From positions 186,001-250,000 of the forward strand of contig NZ_QLMC01000005.1 of NCBI RefSeq assembly GCF_003259745.1: DNA of 64,000 nt, given 5' to 3'. How positions within the stretch are numbered: the stretch's first letter is position 1; each line of letters starts with the position of its first letter. Below the pieces are notes generated by a model that was not told the DNA's origin, ran no database searches, and saw only the letters and a program-made list of their open reading frames with translations. This DNA comes from Larkinella arboricola (GTDB lineage: Bacteria > Bacteroidota > Bacteroidia > Cytophagales > Spirosomataceae). This document shows, piece after piece, positions 9,495 to 17,171 of the stretch. The translations under genes were made by a program, and so were the position numbers.

Positions 9495-9808
9495 TAACCA
9501 ATAATGCCTAAACCTTTCAATACCTTGTCGGTGTCGGAAAGATCACCGATAAAACGGCGCTCTGGCCAGGGCGCTTCCTTGATGAGTAAAGGTAAGGCGA
9601 TGATCTGGACCGATTCGGCGAATTGTTTTTGCTGATGCACGTCAATAATCGTTAATGTATAACGGCCCGGTAAATGAGTTTCGCAAATGTGTTTAATATT
9701 GGCAATTGCCCGAACCGAATAAGTCGAAGCGCCCGTCACATACAGGCGAAATCGATATAATTCACTACCATCTGGTCCATTGGCATCCTCCGGGGCGGAC
9801 TGACTCAT
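9494..9808 (-). CDS. kaiB: KaiB-family protein, divergent second copy
   Basis: 104 aa thioredoxin-like KaiB protein. Recognisable are YRFRLYVTGAS near the N-terminus and FIGDLSDTDKVLKGLG near the C-terminus. Compared with the other KaiB copy, the middle part is changed: DVHQQKQFAESVQIIALPLLI replaces the usual PQLA..ILAVPTL pattern, keeping a cis-proline-like P. It has a short acidic N-terminal extension. One base separates it from the upstream kaiB and its stop overlaps the kinase start. In cyanobacteria KaiB binds the KaiC CI ring and changes fold; this copy may have a separate partner such as the kinase. Family certain, specific role inferred. Confidence 0.9.
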   Translation of the reverse strand: MSQSAPEDANGPDGSELYRFRLYVTGASTYSVRAIANIKHICETHLPGRYTLTIIDVHQQKQFAESVQIIALPLLIKEAPWPERRFIGDLSDTDKVLKGLGIIG

Positions 9809-9809
9809 T

Positions 9810-10103
9810 TTATTTCTTCGCGGAACGAATGTCTAAACCTACCAGTACTTTTTCTTCATTTGACAGATCACCGATAATCTTACGAATGGGTTCAGGGACT
9901 TTCTTGACCAGTGTTGGAACGGCCAGAATCTGATCGCCAGCCGCCAGTTGAGGGTGTACTAACAAATCAATTACTTCAATAACATAATTGCCCGCCAAAT
10001 GTTCTTCGCAGTACCGCTTCAGATTGTTCAGTGCCGTTACCGATTTAGCCGTCTTGCCCGCCACGTAGAGCCGTAACTCCCAGACGTTTTCCTGTTTCTT
10101 CAT
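9810..10103 (-). CDS. kaiB: KaiB-family protein, canonical copy
   Basis: 97 aa, close to cyanobacterial Kai[37 protein letters not shown] and [18 protein letters not shown] follow the known KaiB pattern block for block, including the GD(L)S segment involved in the fold switch of studied KaiB proteins. Lies 28 bases after kaiC on the same strand and one base before the second kaiB. Expected to bind KaiC. No kaiA is present in the window. Confidence 0.93.
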   Translation of the reverse strand: MKKQENVWELRLYVAGKTAKSVTALNNLKRYCEEHLAGNYVIEVIDLLVHPQLAAGDQILAVPTLVKKVPEPIRKIIGDLSNEEKVLVGLDIRSAKK

Positions 10104-10131
10104 GAATTAAGTGTAGGGATAAAATCGGTAT

Positions 10132-11844
10132 TTATTCGTCATTATGCCGATTGCGAATCAGTTGGTCCCGGTTTTGTTCGATGATTTCCTTGCGCAGGTC
10201 CTCTTCCACAAAGGTCCGATTCAACTCATCCTGTACCGATTCGAATTCTTCTTTCAGGCTGGCAATTTTTGATTCCAGGACCAAACGTTTGCGTTCAATT
10301 TCCCGGTCTTTGTGGGTCAGCGCATGTCCCCGCAAGGCCACCTCTGTTGCTTTCTGCAATTGCTGGGCTTCCCGGGCCGATCCGGTCAGTACCCCTTCGG
10401 ATCCCAGGTATACATCAATTAAATCCATCCCGGTGTTGGTAATGACAAACTCCCGTACCTGGTTGGAGTGTTTCATTCCCCGGGATTTCATTACGTAGAG
10501 CCCCCGGTTTCGTTCACCATTCGATTCGATATCGCGTACCAGCAGCCAGGCATCCACCAGAGAGGAAACGCCTTCGTCGGTTTGTTCATTAATAATGGTG
10601 TGGAGGGAGAGCGCCGTAAAAAGTACGGTAATCTGCTCGGACTGTAAAAAATCAATCAGCCGGATCAGCATCGACCGGACTTCCCGTAATGAGCCAATCG
10701 TCACCAGGTTCGTAATCGGGTCAAGCACCACGGCCTGGGGCTTAAATTCATTGATAAGCTTATGAATGGTCACCAAATGCATTTCCAGTCCATTAAGCGT
10801 AGGCCGGGAAGCCTGGAATCTGAGCAACCCTTTTTCCATATGAGCCTGAAGGTCAATCCCGATGGAACGCATGTTGCGGCAAATCTGCTGGGGTGATTCT
10901 TCAAAAGCAAAGTAAAGCACCCGCTCGCCCCGCTGACAGGCGGCATGCACAAAACTGGCGGCCATGCTGGTTTTGCCCGTCCCGGCGGTACCCGACACCA
11001 GAATGCTGCTTCCCTTATAAAATCCCTGCCCGTCCAGCATTTTATCCAACGCCGGAATGCCCGATGAAACGCGTTCCTCCGATACCGGATGATCCAGCGT
11101 GAGCGAGGTGACCGGCAAGACCGAAATACCGTCTTCGTCAATTAAATATGGGTATTCATTGGTGCCGTGGACGGACCCCCGGTATTTGACAATCCGCAGC
11201 AACCGGGTGGATATCTGGTCGACAACGCGGTGCTGCAATAGAATCACACAGTCGGAAACGTACTCTTCCAGTCCGTCGCGGGTTAGTGTGCCGGTTCCCT
11301 GTTCACCCGTAATGATGGCGGTCACGCCTTTTTCTTTTAGCCAGGTAAAGAGACGCCGAAGTTCGCTGCGAAGAATAGCATGGTTAGGTAAGCCGGAGAA
11401 CAGGTTTTCGATGGTGTCAAGAACCACCCGTTTGGCCCCGATGCTGTCGATGGCGTAGCCCAGCCGAATAAAGAGCCCCTCCAGATCATATTCGCCGGTT
11501 TCCTCAATTTCGCTGCGGTCAATATGAACATGATCGATTTTGAGGAGCTGGTCGTTTTGCATCTGAATCAGATCATAGCCCAGGGAAGCCATGTTGGCGG
11601 CTAATTCATCGGCTTTTTCCTCAAAGGCGACAAATACGCCCGGTTCGTTAAATTCTAACGCGCCCCGGACGATAAATTCAAGGGAGAATAACGTTTTTCC
11701 GCAACCCGGTCCTCCGCAAACAAGCGTTGGTCGTCCTTTGGGTAAGCCCCCGTTGGTTATTTCATCAAAGCCACTAATACCCGTCAGGGCTTTCGGTAAG
11801 GCCGGTAGAGATTGGATAACCTTTTGATAATTAGAAGAATTCAT
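10132..11844 (-). CDS. kaiC: KaiC-like RecA-fold autokinase/ATPase
   Basis: 570 aa, two RecA-type domains as in circadian KaiC. CI: Walker A GGPGCGKT at 44-51, catalytic FEE at 74-76. CII: Walker A GTAGTGKTS at 285-293, catalytic FEE at 314-316. The phosphorylation segment aligned to cyanobacterial T426/S431/T432 reads TDEGVSS at 422-428, so T422, S427 and S428 are in place. After GSAR at about 488 the cyanobacterial tail is replaced by roughly 80 charged residues predicted to be a long helix or coiled coil. First gene of the operon with two kaiB genes and a PAS kinase. Without KaiA a sustained oscillator is not assured; a timer or stress role is likely by analogy with kaiBC loci in other non-cyanobacteria. 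Confidence 0.95.
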   Translation of the reverse strand: MNSSNYQKVIQSLPALPKALTGISGFDEITNGGLPKGRPTLVCGGPGCGKTLFSLEFIVRGALEFNEPGVFVAFEEKADELAANMASLGYDLIQMQNDQLLKIDHVHIDRSEIEETGEYDLEGLFIRLGYAIDSIGAKRVVLDTIENLFSGLPNHAILRSELRRLFTWLKEKGVTAIITGEQGTGTLTRDGLEEYVSDCVILLQHRVVDQISTRLLRIVKYRGSVHGTNEYPYLIDEDGISVLPVTSLTLDHPVSEERVSSGIPALDKMLDGQGFYKGSSILVSGTAGTGKTSMAASFVHAACQRGERVLYFAFEESPQQICRNMRSIGIDLQAHMEKGLLRFQASRPTLNGLEMHLVTIHKLINEFKPQAVVLDPITNLVTIGSLREVRSMLIRLIDFLQSEQITVLFTALSLHTIINEQTDEGVSSLVDAWLLVRDIESNGERNRGLYVMKSRGMKHSNQVREFVITNTGMDLIDVYLGSEGVLTGSAREAQQLQKATEVALRGHALTHKDREIERKRLVLESKIASLKEEFESVQDELNRTFVEEDLRKEIIEQNRDQLIRNRHNDE

Positions 11845-12232
11845 TGCGATTCAGGTGACTGTCGAATTCGAAAGCTAGAAACAGTTAGTACACACGTGGA
11901 TTAGATCACGAATACCGGCCACGAATCGAAGCAAGGAAAGCAACCGGAATTTTGATCGTTAACACCAACTCCTTCTTAACGCAGAACACCTGTTTGGCCA
12001 ATTCGATAGGTAGGGAGCCAACGCAATTTTGTTAAAAAATAACTCTTATACAATTGTTGGACGAGTAAGTGCAAATTCAAGCAGGGCCTGATCCGGAACG
12101 TTGATCGACTGGCGGATACTTTTGAGTCAATCCGTTTTATCTTAATACAGCGAAATGCCCTGTCCAGAATTGGACTAAAATTCGTCCGTTTGAGGACAGG
12201 GCGGGGCAGCCTTGTACAGTAGTTTACTTGCC
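11845..12232. other. Gap upstream of kaiC, no gene, one hairpin
   Basis: No convincing coding frame. It should hold the kaiC promoter, but no clear TAnnTTTG box was found on the minus strand. It contains a 9-bp inverted repeat, arms 12157-12165 and 12194-12202, with a further GGAC/GTCC pair (12172-12175 and 12184-12187) inside the loop. The repeat lies just after the stop of the HTH gene on the minus strand and may end that transcript. Confidence 0.5.
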
Positions 12233-12493
12233 TTATGTCTGAAAGCCGACCAGCAGGTCCAGGTCCAGGACGTGGGCTATTTTGGATAGCACTTCGATGG
12301 TCACCTGTTGCCCGTTATTTTCGTACTTATTGACGGTGGGCGCTGATATTCCCAGCTTTTGAGCCAGTTCTTTTTGGGTAAGATCAGCCTTTAAGCGGCT
12401 CTCCCGGATTAACTTTCCTACCTGTTGGAGGCTTGTTTGCTGATCATTGGCTTTGACCAGAACACACATTGAATGAACCATATACGCTCTCAT
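12233..12493 (-). CDS. Small XRE-family helix-turn-helix regulator
   Basis: 86 aa DNA-binding protein. Residues about 26-80 form one HTH_3 domain with LTQKELAQKLGISAPTVNKYE as helix-turn-helix (only part of it needed for recognition). No second domain. The first ATG at 12493 gives an N-terminal tail of about 20 residues; later Met codons at residues 5 and 9 are alternatives. It follows the Rnk-like gene by 48 bases and lies upstream of kaiC on the same strand, so it could regulate itself or the kai operon. No toxin partner is recognisable. Confidence 0.85.
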   Translation of the reverse strand: MRAYMVHSMCVLVKANDQQTSLQQVGKLIRESRLKADLTQKELAQKLGISAPTVNKYENNGQQVTIEVLSKIAHVLDLDLLVGFQT

Positions 12494-12541
12494 TAAACAA
12501 TAATCCCTGCCCGACTCGCTTGATTGTGCCGCCTGAACGGG

Positions 12542-12952
12542 TTACAGCGAGTAGTCACCGGCTGCTTCGGGCTGATACACAATCTGATCTATTTTGATTT
12601 TGACGGTTCGGCTGGGAATGGGCAGGGTAACGATATCGTTCTGTTTACAACCCAGCAGGGCCGTTGCTAACGGGGCAAATATGGAAATCTGGTTCTGATG
12701 AATATTCACCTGCTCGGGATACACCAGCCGGAGTTCCAGGCTCTTGTTGTTTTCCAGATAGCTGATCCGTACCCGGGAGTTCATCGTCACCACATTCGCC
12801 GGAATTTCGGTTGGTTCCAGCAAGGTAGCCTGGTCCACGCCCCGGGCCAGATTCAGGAGTTGGTTTCGGGAAACAGAAGGATCGGATTGCGCCTGAACGA
12901 TCCGTTGCTTCAGGCGTTGATAATCCAGTTTACTAATGATTAAATTTTGCAT
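12542..12952 (-). CDS. GreA/GreB C-terminal-domain protein, Rnk-like
   Basis: 136 aa. The C-terminal half (ISIFAPLATALLGCKQNDIV through YQPEAAGD) is the FKBP-like domain shared by GreA, GreB and Rnk; the N-terminal half is a short helical segment much smaller than the GreA coiled coil, which makes it Rnk-like. Such proteins bind RNA polymerase near the secondary channel, and Rnk affects nucleotide pools in some bacteria. It sits between hairpins and an HTH gene in a group of small regulatory genes, which suggests a transcriptional stress role. Confidence 0.8.
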   Translation of the reverse strand: MQNLIISKLDYQRLKQRIVQAQSDPSVSRNQLLNLARGVDQATLLEPTEIPANVVTMNSRVRISYLENNKSLELRLVYPEQVNIHQNQISIFAPLATALLGCKQNDIVTLPIPSRTVKIKIDQIVYQPEAAGDYSL

Positions 12953-13012
12953 GGCATAAAAAGTTAAGCAGGAATGGCTGAGCAGTCGAAAGCCGACTGA
13001 CTGCCCGTAAAG

Positions 13013-13041
13013 AAAATCCGGGCGGTAGTTATTCCGCCCGG
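13013..13041 (-). terminator. Terminator-like hairpin upstream of the Rnk-like gene
   Basis: Arms CCGGGCGG (13018-13025) and CCGCCCGG (13034-13041) pair perfectly over 8 bp. On the minus strand the stem is followed by four T then CTTT. It lies downstream of the four-helix sensor gene and can end that transcript. Confidence 0.6.
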
Positions 13042-13079
13042 CTTCCGCCTGTTCGTTTGACGTTGTGAATTGAAATAAG

Positions 13080-13115
13080 TCGGCTGCGTGCCGGCCTTTC
13101 TGGCAAAGCAGCCGA
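13080..13115 (-). other. Second hairpin after the sensor gene
   Basis: An 8-bp perfect inverted repeat (13080-13087 with 13108-13115) with an inner GCC/GGC pair. It begins 9 bases after the stop codon of the sensor gene on the minus strand. No T tract, so it may protect the 3' end of the mRNA rather than terminate. Confidence 0.5.
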
Positions 13116-13124
13116 ACCGGGTTA

Positions 13125-13805
13125 CTAATTAAGATGAAGGGTTGCCGATCCCTGATCCTGGCGTTTTACGTTATTAATCAGCGATAGAATAATCACCGCA
13201 ATAATAATGGTAACGGCAACCTGCAGGGTTGAATTGGAATAGAAATGGTTAGCTTCGCTATGCGATCTTTTCAGCGTCTGCTGACCCACGGTTGCCTGAA
13301 TCTGCGCCAGTTCGTGCAGGTAGTTAACGCCCTGCTGAAAAATGGCAGCCCCCTGCTGGTTGAATAATTCCAGAGCCTCCTCGTGTCGACCCGCCTGCTG
13401 AAGCTGGACAACGGTTTGCTCCAGTTGGGCATACCGGCTCATGCTGGTTTTGAAGGACTCCAGACTTTTCACTTCCTCTTTCACCAGCACGGTTTTTTCA
13501 AACTGGTGAAGGATCTGCCTCATCGTATCATCCCGTTGTTTCAGTTGCTTTTTTAAGTGCTGCGCCGAAGGTTGCTGTAATCCTAAATAGATGTCGAGCA
13601 AATGCCGTTTGGTATGCAGATTTTCACTCAGGTACAGGACTTCGATAGCGGGTTGCAGGCGGTCCTGATACACCGTTTTCATGGCCTGGTCCATATCCTT
13701 GACGCTGCTTCGCATGCTCAACGAGGTGAGAATGATTACCACCAAGACAGGCAGGAATAGCAACACGGCTTTTAATTTTTGCTGGGTTAAATTAGATCGG
13801 TTCAT
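13125..13805 (-). CDS. Chemoreceptor-like four-helix-bundle membrane sensor
   Basis: 226 aa with a membrane helix at about 11-31, a helical periplasmic region of about 160 residues rich in Gln and Leu that matches the four-helix-bundle ligand domain of chemoreceptors (4HB_MCP), and a second membrane helix at about 192-212. It stops about 14 residues after the second helix: no HAMP, no methyl-accepting signalling domain, no kinase. It may signal through a partner or be a remnant of a larger receptor. It is in a group of small minus-strand regulatory genes. Confidence 0.7.
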   Translation of the reverse strand: MNRSNLTQQKLKAVLLFLPVLVVIILTSLSMRSSVKDMDQAMKTVYQDRLQPAIEVLYLSENLHTKRHLLDIYLGLQQPSAQHLKKQLKQRDDTMRQILHQFEKTVLVKEEVKSLESFKTSMSRYAQLEQTVVQLQQAGRHEEALELFNQQGAAIFQQGVNYLHELAQIQATVGQQTLKRSHSEANHFYSNSTLQVAVTIIIAVIILSLINNVKRQDQGSATLHLN

Positions 13806-13854
13806 GTTTTCCTAAATTAATACCGTGTAGACGGTAGGTTTATCCTAACACTCT

Positions 13855-13886
13855 TTTCAGGCAGGGCAAAACCACCCCGCCTGAAA
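13855..13886. other. Hairpin between sensor gene and small ORF
   Basis: Arms TTTCAGGC (13855-13862) and GCCTGAAA (13879-13886) pair over 8 bp, extended by GGG/CCC after one bulged base. A second short repeat, TACCGT/ACGGTA, is at 13821-13836. No T tract on either strand. Confidence 0.45.
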
Positions 13887-13960
13887 TACCGTATAAAAGT
13901 CCTGCGGTCGAATGGGGCTTTCAGAAACCTTGTTCAGCATCGGAAGCACCGTTCGTCAGG

Positions 13961-14122
13961 CTAACTGGAGTTCCACCGTTTTTGATGGCGGCACCAGCGT
14001 AGTAATTCAAGCCGCTCGGTGGGGGAGAGCAGCGTCAGTAGTTTACCCAATTCTTTCCGAAACAGTCTGCGGTCGAAACCGACTTTCTTGAGTACCAGTT
14101 GACTATATTCTAACCAAGACAT
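13961..14122 (-). CDS. Small conserved-looking hypothetical protein
   Basis: 53 aa from ATG 14122 (MSWLEYSQLVLKK...). It is rich in Leu, Lys and Arg, probably all helical, and ends in RWCRHQKRW with no signal or membrane segment. A longer version from 14203 would add 27 residues and overlap the neighbouring gene by 26 bases. No function recognised. It lies downstream of another unknown gene on the same strand and upstream of the four-helix sensor. Confidence 0.55.
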   Translation of the reverse strand: MSWLEYSQLVLKKVGFDRRLFRKELGKLLTLLSPTERLELLRWCRHQKRWNSS

Positions 14123-14177
14123 AACTGTATAGCGATAAAGTGGTGAAACGATTGATAAACCGGCCTTTTCAGGAGGT

Positions 14178-14507
14178 TCAGGCTGTAAAATTGGGTTCCT
14201 CATAAAAAAACGGCCTCTGAAAATAAATCGCGTAATCCTGAGGGTTCAGATGCATTCGTAAATAATCCTTCAGATAGTATCCGCGCCTTTCCAGCCAGTG
14301 CTGCCTGAAAGCGTTAACCGCCTGACAGGCCGGAAAACCGAGCTTTTTATAAAAGGTATATTCGTTCGGGCACAGTTCTTTCAACCACTCCCGATAGTCT
14401 TTATCCGTCGGCTCAAACGGCCACGGGGCTGCCGAATAATATTGACAGATGATTCGTCCAATTCGGCTATAACGGTCTCGCAGTTCCTTGTCCATAGCTT
14501 CGTTCAT
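14178..14507 (-). CDS. Hypothetical protein, aromatic-rich
   Basis: 109 aa, starting MNEAMDKELRDRYSRIGR. Unusually rich in Tyr, Phe and Trp; predicted soluble and helical with no recognised domain. ATG 14507 is used; M5 is an alternative. It is divergently placed to the DUF932 gene with about 127 bases between starts, so both may share a control region. No function can be given. Confidence 0.6.
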   Translation of the reverse strand: MNEAMDKELRDRYSRIGRIICQYYSAAPWPFEPTDKDYREWLKELCPNEYTFYKKLGFPACQAVNAFRQHWLERRGYYLKDYLRMHLNPQDYAIYFQRPFFYEEPNFTA

Positions 14508-14634
14508 TCAGTTTAGAAAGCCAAAACTCGCACCGAAAGCAGAGCGTTATTTGGTACGCTTTACTGATTTCTGTTGGAATTAAAATTTTACAGTTGTAAA
14601 TTTACACTTGCAAATTATAAAAAGCAATAGGACT

Positions 14635-15612
14635 ATGACCTATATTAGTGCTCAACCTCGTTTGACGGATTCCTGGGATGATATCTGTTTTCCGGTGGAA
14701 TCGGTCTGGCTGGCCGACCTGTTACCGAACTATGATATTGTCGCCACTGATCGGCAGCAGTTGATCGTTGGAAATATAGCCGGAGGGCGCAATACCATTT
14801 TTGGTATTCAGAGCGCCGATTACTCGGTTGTTCCCAATACCGTTATTCGGGAGGTAGTGGACGAGTTGATTCCGCAATACAAGCTGTTGGTTCAGTATAC
14901 GCCAACCGGCGAATTCAGCATCAACATTATCCTGCCCGAAGTCTTCCGGATTGGGAAAGAGTCGCTGCAACGGAGTCTGATTTTAACCAATAGTTACAAC
15001 GGCAAAACGCCCTTCGCCCTTCAGGGCCAGTCGTTCATTACCCTGCTGCACCCGGATTCGGTCCTGCGCGGCAGCATGTACCGGGGCGTATGTCAGAACG
15101 GTCTGTTGGGGTGGGCCGATCACTTCGAGGATGCAGCGGCTTACCAGACCTGGCTGGAAGAGTGGTCGGCCGCGAGTCAGAAAACACGTTTACCCAAAAA
15201 CCGGCCGACTGGCGGACGCAAAGGGCGGCCAAGTCCGGGTATACGAACGATTCACCACAGCGAACTGACCATCGACGTGTTTCGGCAGCATTTGCGGGAC
15301 CTGCTTATTGATCACCTCAAGCCCGAATTGACGTTAACCTCCGAAATCTATGCGCAGTTGCAGAAAAGGGAAATGCGTTCGCGGGACGAGGGCCTGCTGC
15401 GCGAATTGCCGGTACCGGCCCAACTGGCTAAACAGGCTCGTGAGCGTCTCAGGACCGAGGAGCAACTGCTGAATGTCGGGCCTTCGTACTGGCTGTTATA
15501 CAACGCCGTCAATTATGCCCTCTTTACCAGCCGCAGCAGCCTGACGCTAAACGACCGCTACCGGCTCGATGAACAGGTTTTTCATCAGTTAGCAGCCCGT
15601 TCTTTCGCGTAA
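14635..15612 (+). CDS. DUF932-family (phage/plasmid-like) protein
   Basis: 325 aa from ATG 14635; an in-frame TTG at 14608 would add 9 residues. The order of motifs matches DUF932: VVPNTVIREVVDELI early, then SLILTNSYNGKTPF, ALQGQSFITLLHP, CQNGLLGWAD and near the end LYNAVNYALFTS. A basic low-complexity linker lies near residues 180-205 (KNRPTGGRKGRPS). Family members occur on phages, plasmids and in chromosomal islands and have no settled function. Upstream is a possible promoter box TACACTTGC at 14603-14611 and a repeated TGNAAATT. Confidence 0.75.
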   Translation: MTYISAQPRLTDSWDDICFPVESVWLADLLPNYDIVATDRQQLIVGNIAGGRNTIFGIQSADYSVVPNTVIREVVDELIPQYKLLVQYTPTGEFSINIILPEVFRIGKESLQRSLILTNSYNGKTPFALQGQSFITLLHPDSVLRGSMYRGVCQNGLLGWADHFEDAAAYQTWLEEWSAASQKTRLPKNRPTGGRKGRPSPGIRTIHHSELTIDVFRQHLRDLLIDHLKPELTLTSEIYAQLQKREMRSRDEGLLRELPVPAQLAKQARERLRTEEQLLNVGPSYWLLYNAVNYALFTSRSSLTLNDRYRLDEQVFHQLAARSFA

Positions 15613-15676
15613 AAGCATGTGATTGACCGTTAAACCGTCCTCTCGTGGTATGGTTTCCGACGGTATCTAACCTTTA

Positions 15677-16678
15677 ATGTTTCTCAACATGACTCCATCC
15701 ATAATAAATCGAATCGCCATCCTGACTTCGGGGAGTGATGCGCCCGGTATGAATGCCTGCATTCGGGCGGTTGTTCGGGGTGCGCTCTACCACGGTATTG
15801 AAGTCATGGGTATCCGCCGGGGCTATGGCGGGCTGATCCGGGGTGATATTTTTTCCATGACATCGCATTCGGTCAGCAACATTATTCAACGGGGAGGGAC
15901 CATTCTCAAATCGGCTCACTGCCCTGAATTCATGACGGTTGAAGGCCGCCAGAAAGCGTACGAGCAGTTGATGAATCATGGCATTGACGCCTTAATCGTC
16001 ATTGGCGGAAACGGTACCTTTGAAGGGGCGCTGCATTTCTACGAAGAGTTTGGGGTGCCAATCATGGGTATACCGGGCACAATTGATAATGATTTATTTG
16101 GAACGGATTATACCATTGGCTACGACACCGCCGTCAACACCGCCCTGAAAGCCATTGACAGAATTCGGGACACGGCTGATTCGCACGAGCGGATTTTTCT
16201 GATTGAGGTGATGGGGCGCGATTCGGGGTATATTGCCGTCCAGTCCGGCATTGCCGGGGGCGCCGAGATGGTCGTTATATCGGAAGACCCGCTCTCGACT
16301 CAGGAGCTGGTTGATACGCTCAAACAGGGCTTTAACCGGTCCAAATCGTCATCCATCATCATTGTGGCAGAAGGCGAAACAAAGGGAACTGCCGCAACGC
16401 TGGCTGATCAGATTCGGAAACAGGTTGACGATAAATTCGATATGCGTGTGACGGCCCTGGGCCACGTTCAGCGCGGAGGCACACCCAGTGCGTACGATCG
16501 GATTCTGGCCAGCCGTTTGGGTTTGGGTGCGCTGGAAGGGCTGCTGGATGGGACCATAAATGTCATGGTGGGAATCATTAATAACCAGTTGGTTTATACC
16601 CCGCTTCGTGAAGCCATTGACCGCTCCAAACCGATCAAAAATGAACTGCTACGGATGGTCAACATACTGAGTGTTTAG
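15677..16678 (+). CDS. pfkA: 6-phosphofructokinase with altered active-site residues
   Basis: 333 aa PfkA-type enzyme phosphorylating fructose-6-phosphate. PGTIDND with catalytic D137 is intact, as are the effector-site Arg residues of NACIRAVVR and MGRDSGYIA. G134 (not Lys) and G113 point to ATP rather than pyrophosphate as donor. Three positions differ from E. coli PfkA: G11 is Ser20 (TSGSDAPG), R72 is His81 (SAHCPEF), and D103 is Asn112 (GGNGT). These touch the ATP phosphates or bridge the substrates, so this may be a paralogue with changed kinetics or a non-catalytic role. ATG 15677 is used; ATG 15689 is possible. Confidence 0.88.
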   Translation: MFLNMTPSIINRIAILTSGSDAPGMNACIRAVVRGALYHGIEVMGIRRGYGGLIRGDIFSMTSHSVSNIIQRGGTILKSAHCPEFMTVEGRQKAYEQLMNHGIDALIVIGGNGTFEGALHFYEEFGVPIMGIPGTIDNDLFGTDYTIGYDTAVNTALKAIDRIRDTADSHERIFLIEVMGRDSGYIAVQSGIAGGAEMVVISEDPLSTQELVDTLKQGFNRSKSSSIIIVAEGETKGTAATLADQIRKQVDDKFDMRVTALGHVQRGGTPSAYDRILASRLGLGALEGLLDGTINVMVGIINNQLVYTPLREAIDRSKPIKNELLRMVNILSV

Positions 16679-16707
16679 CCGGACTCCGTATCAGTTACCA
16701 GACGGTT

Positions 16708-17028
16708 TCAGGAAGGAGAAGCGATTTTTAGCAGGATAATTCCCCCAATAATCAATGAGGCTGCCAGCAGACGAATCAGGCTGAAGGGTTCGCCCAGAAT
16801 AACAATACCAACCACGAACGTACCGACTGCGCCAATACCCGTCCAGATGGCATAAGCCGAGCCAAGCGGCAGCGTCCGTAGCGCCATTGCCAGCAGGCCG
16901 ATGCTGGCGATCATCGCAACCGCCGTAACGATGGACGGCACCAGCCGGGTAAACCCCACAGACTGTTTCATGGCGTAGGCCCAGATGATCTCTAAAATAC
17001 CCGCTAATACCAGATAAACCCAGGCCAT
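16708..17028 (-). CDS. gdx: SMR-family guanidinium exporter (Gdx/SugE)
   Basis: 106 aa four-helix small multidrug resistance protein. The start at 17028 (MAWVYL) gives the standard length and places the central Glu at residue 13 (LAGILEIIWA). The sequence LPLGSAYAIWTGIGAVG and the third-helix GxxG pattern match the Gdx/SugE branch, which exports guanidinium with proton exchange, rather than the EmrE drug-export branch. Convergent with pfkA, 29 bases apart. I saw no guanidine riboswitch upstream. Confidence 0.9.
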   Translation of the reverse strand: MAWVYLVLAGILEIIWAYAMKQSVGFTRLVPSIVTAVAMIASIGLLAMALRTLPLGSAYAIWTGIGAVGTFVVGIVILGEPFSLIRLLAASLIIGGIILLKIASPS

Positions 17029-17171
17029 ACGATCTGCTTTTGGAAAAGATTGGTAGTTGTTTCTTGGTCGGCTTCTTCGGATAATCCGAGTTCTGTTACC
17101 GGTCAAATTCACCCAGCGCAGGATGAGTTCCCGTTGTTGGTGAAAAATGCTGTGGAGGAGCCGTCCTTGTT

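Noticed and set aside
17029-17171. Guanidine riboswitch upstream of gdx
   Set aside because: The ACGR/GGAC-type features of guanidine switches were not visible in the short leader.
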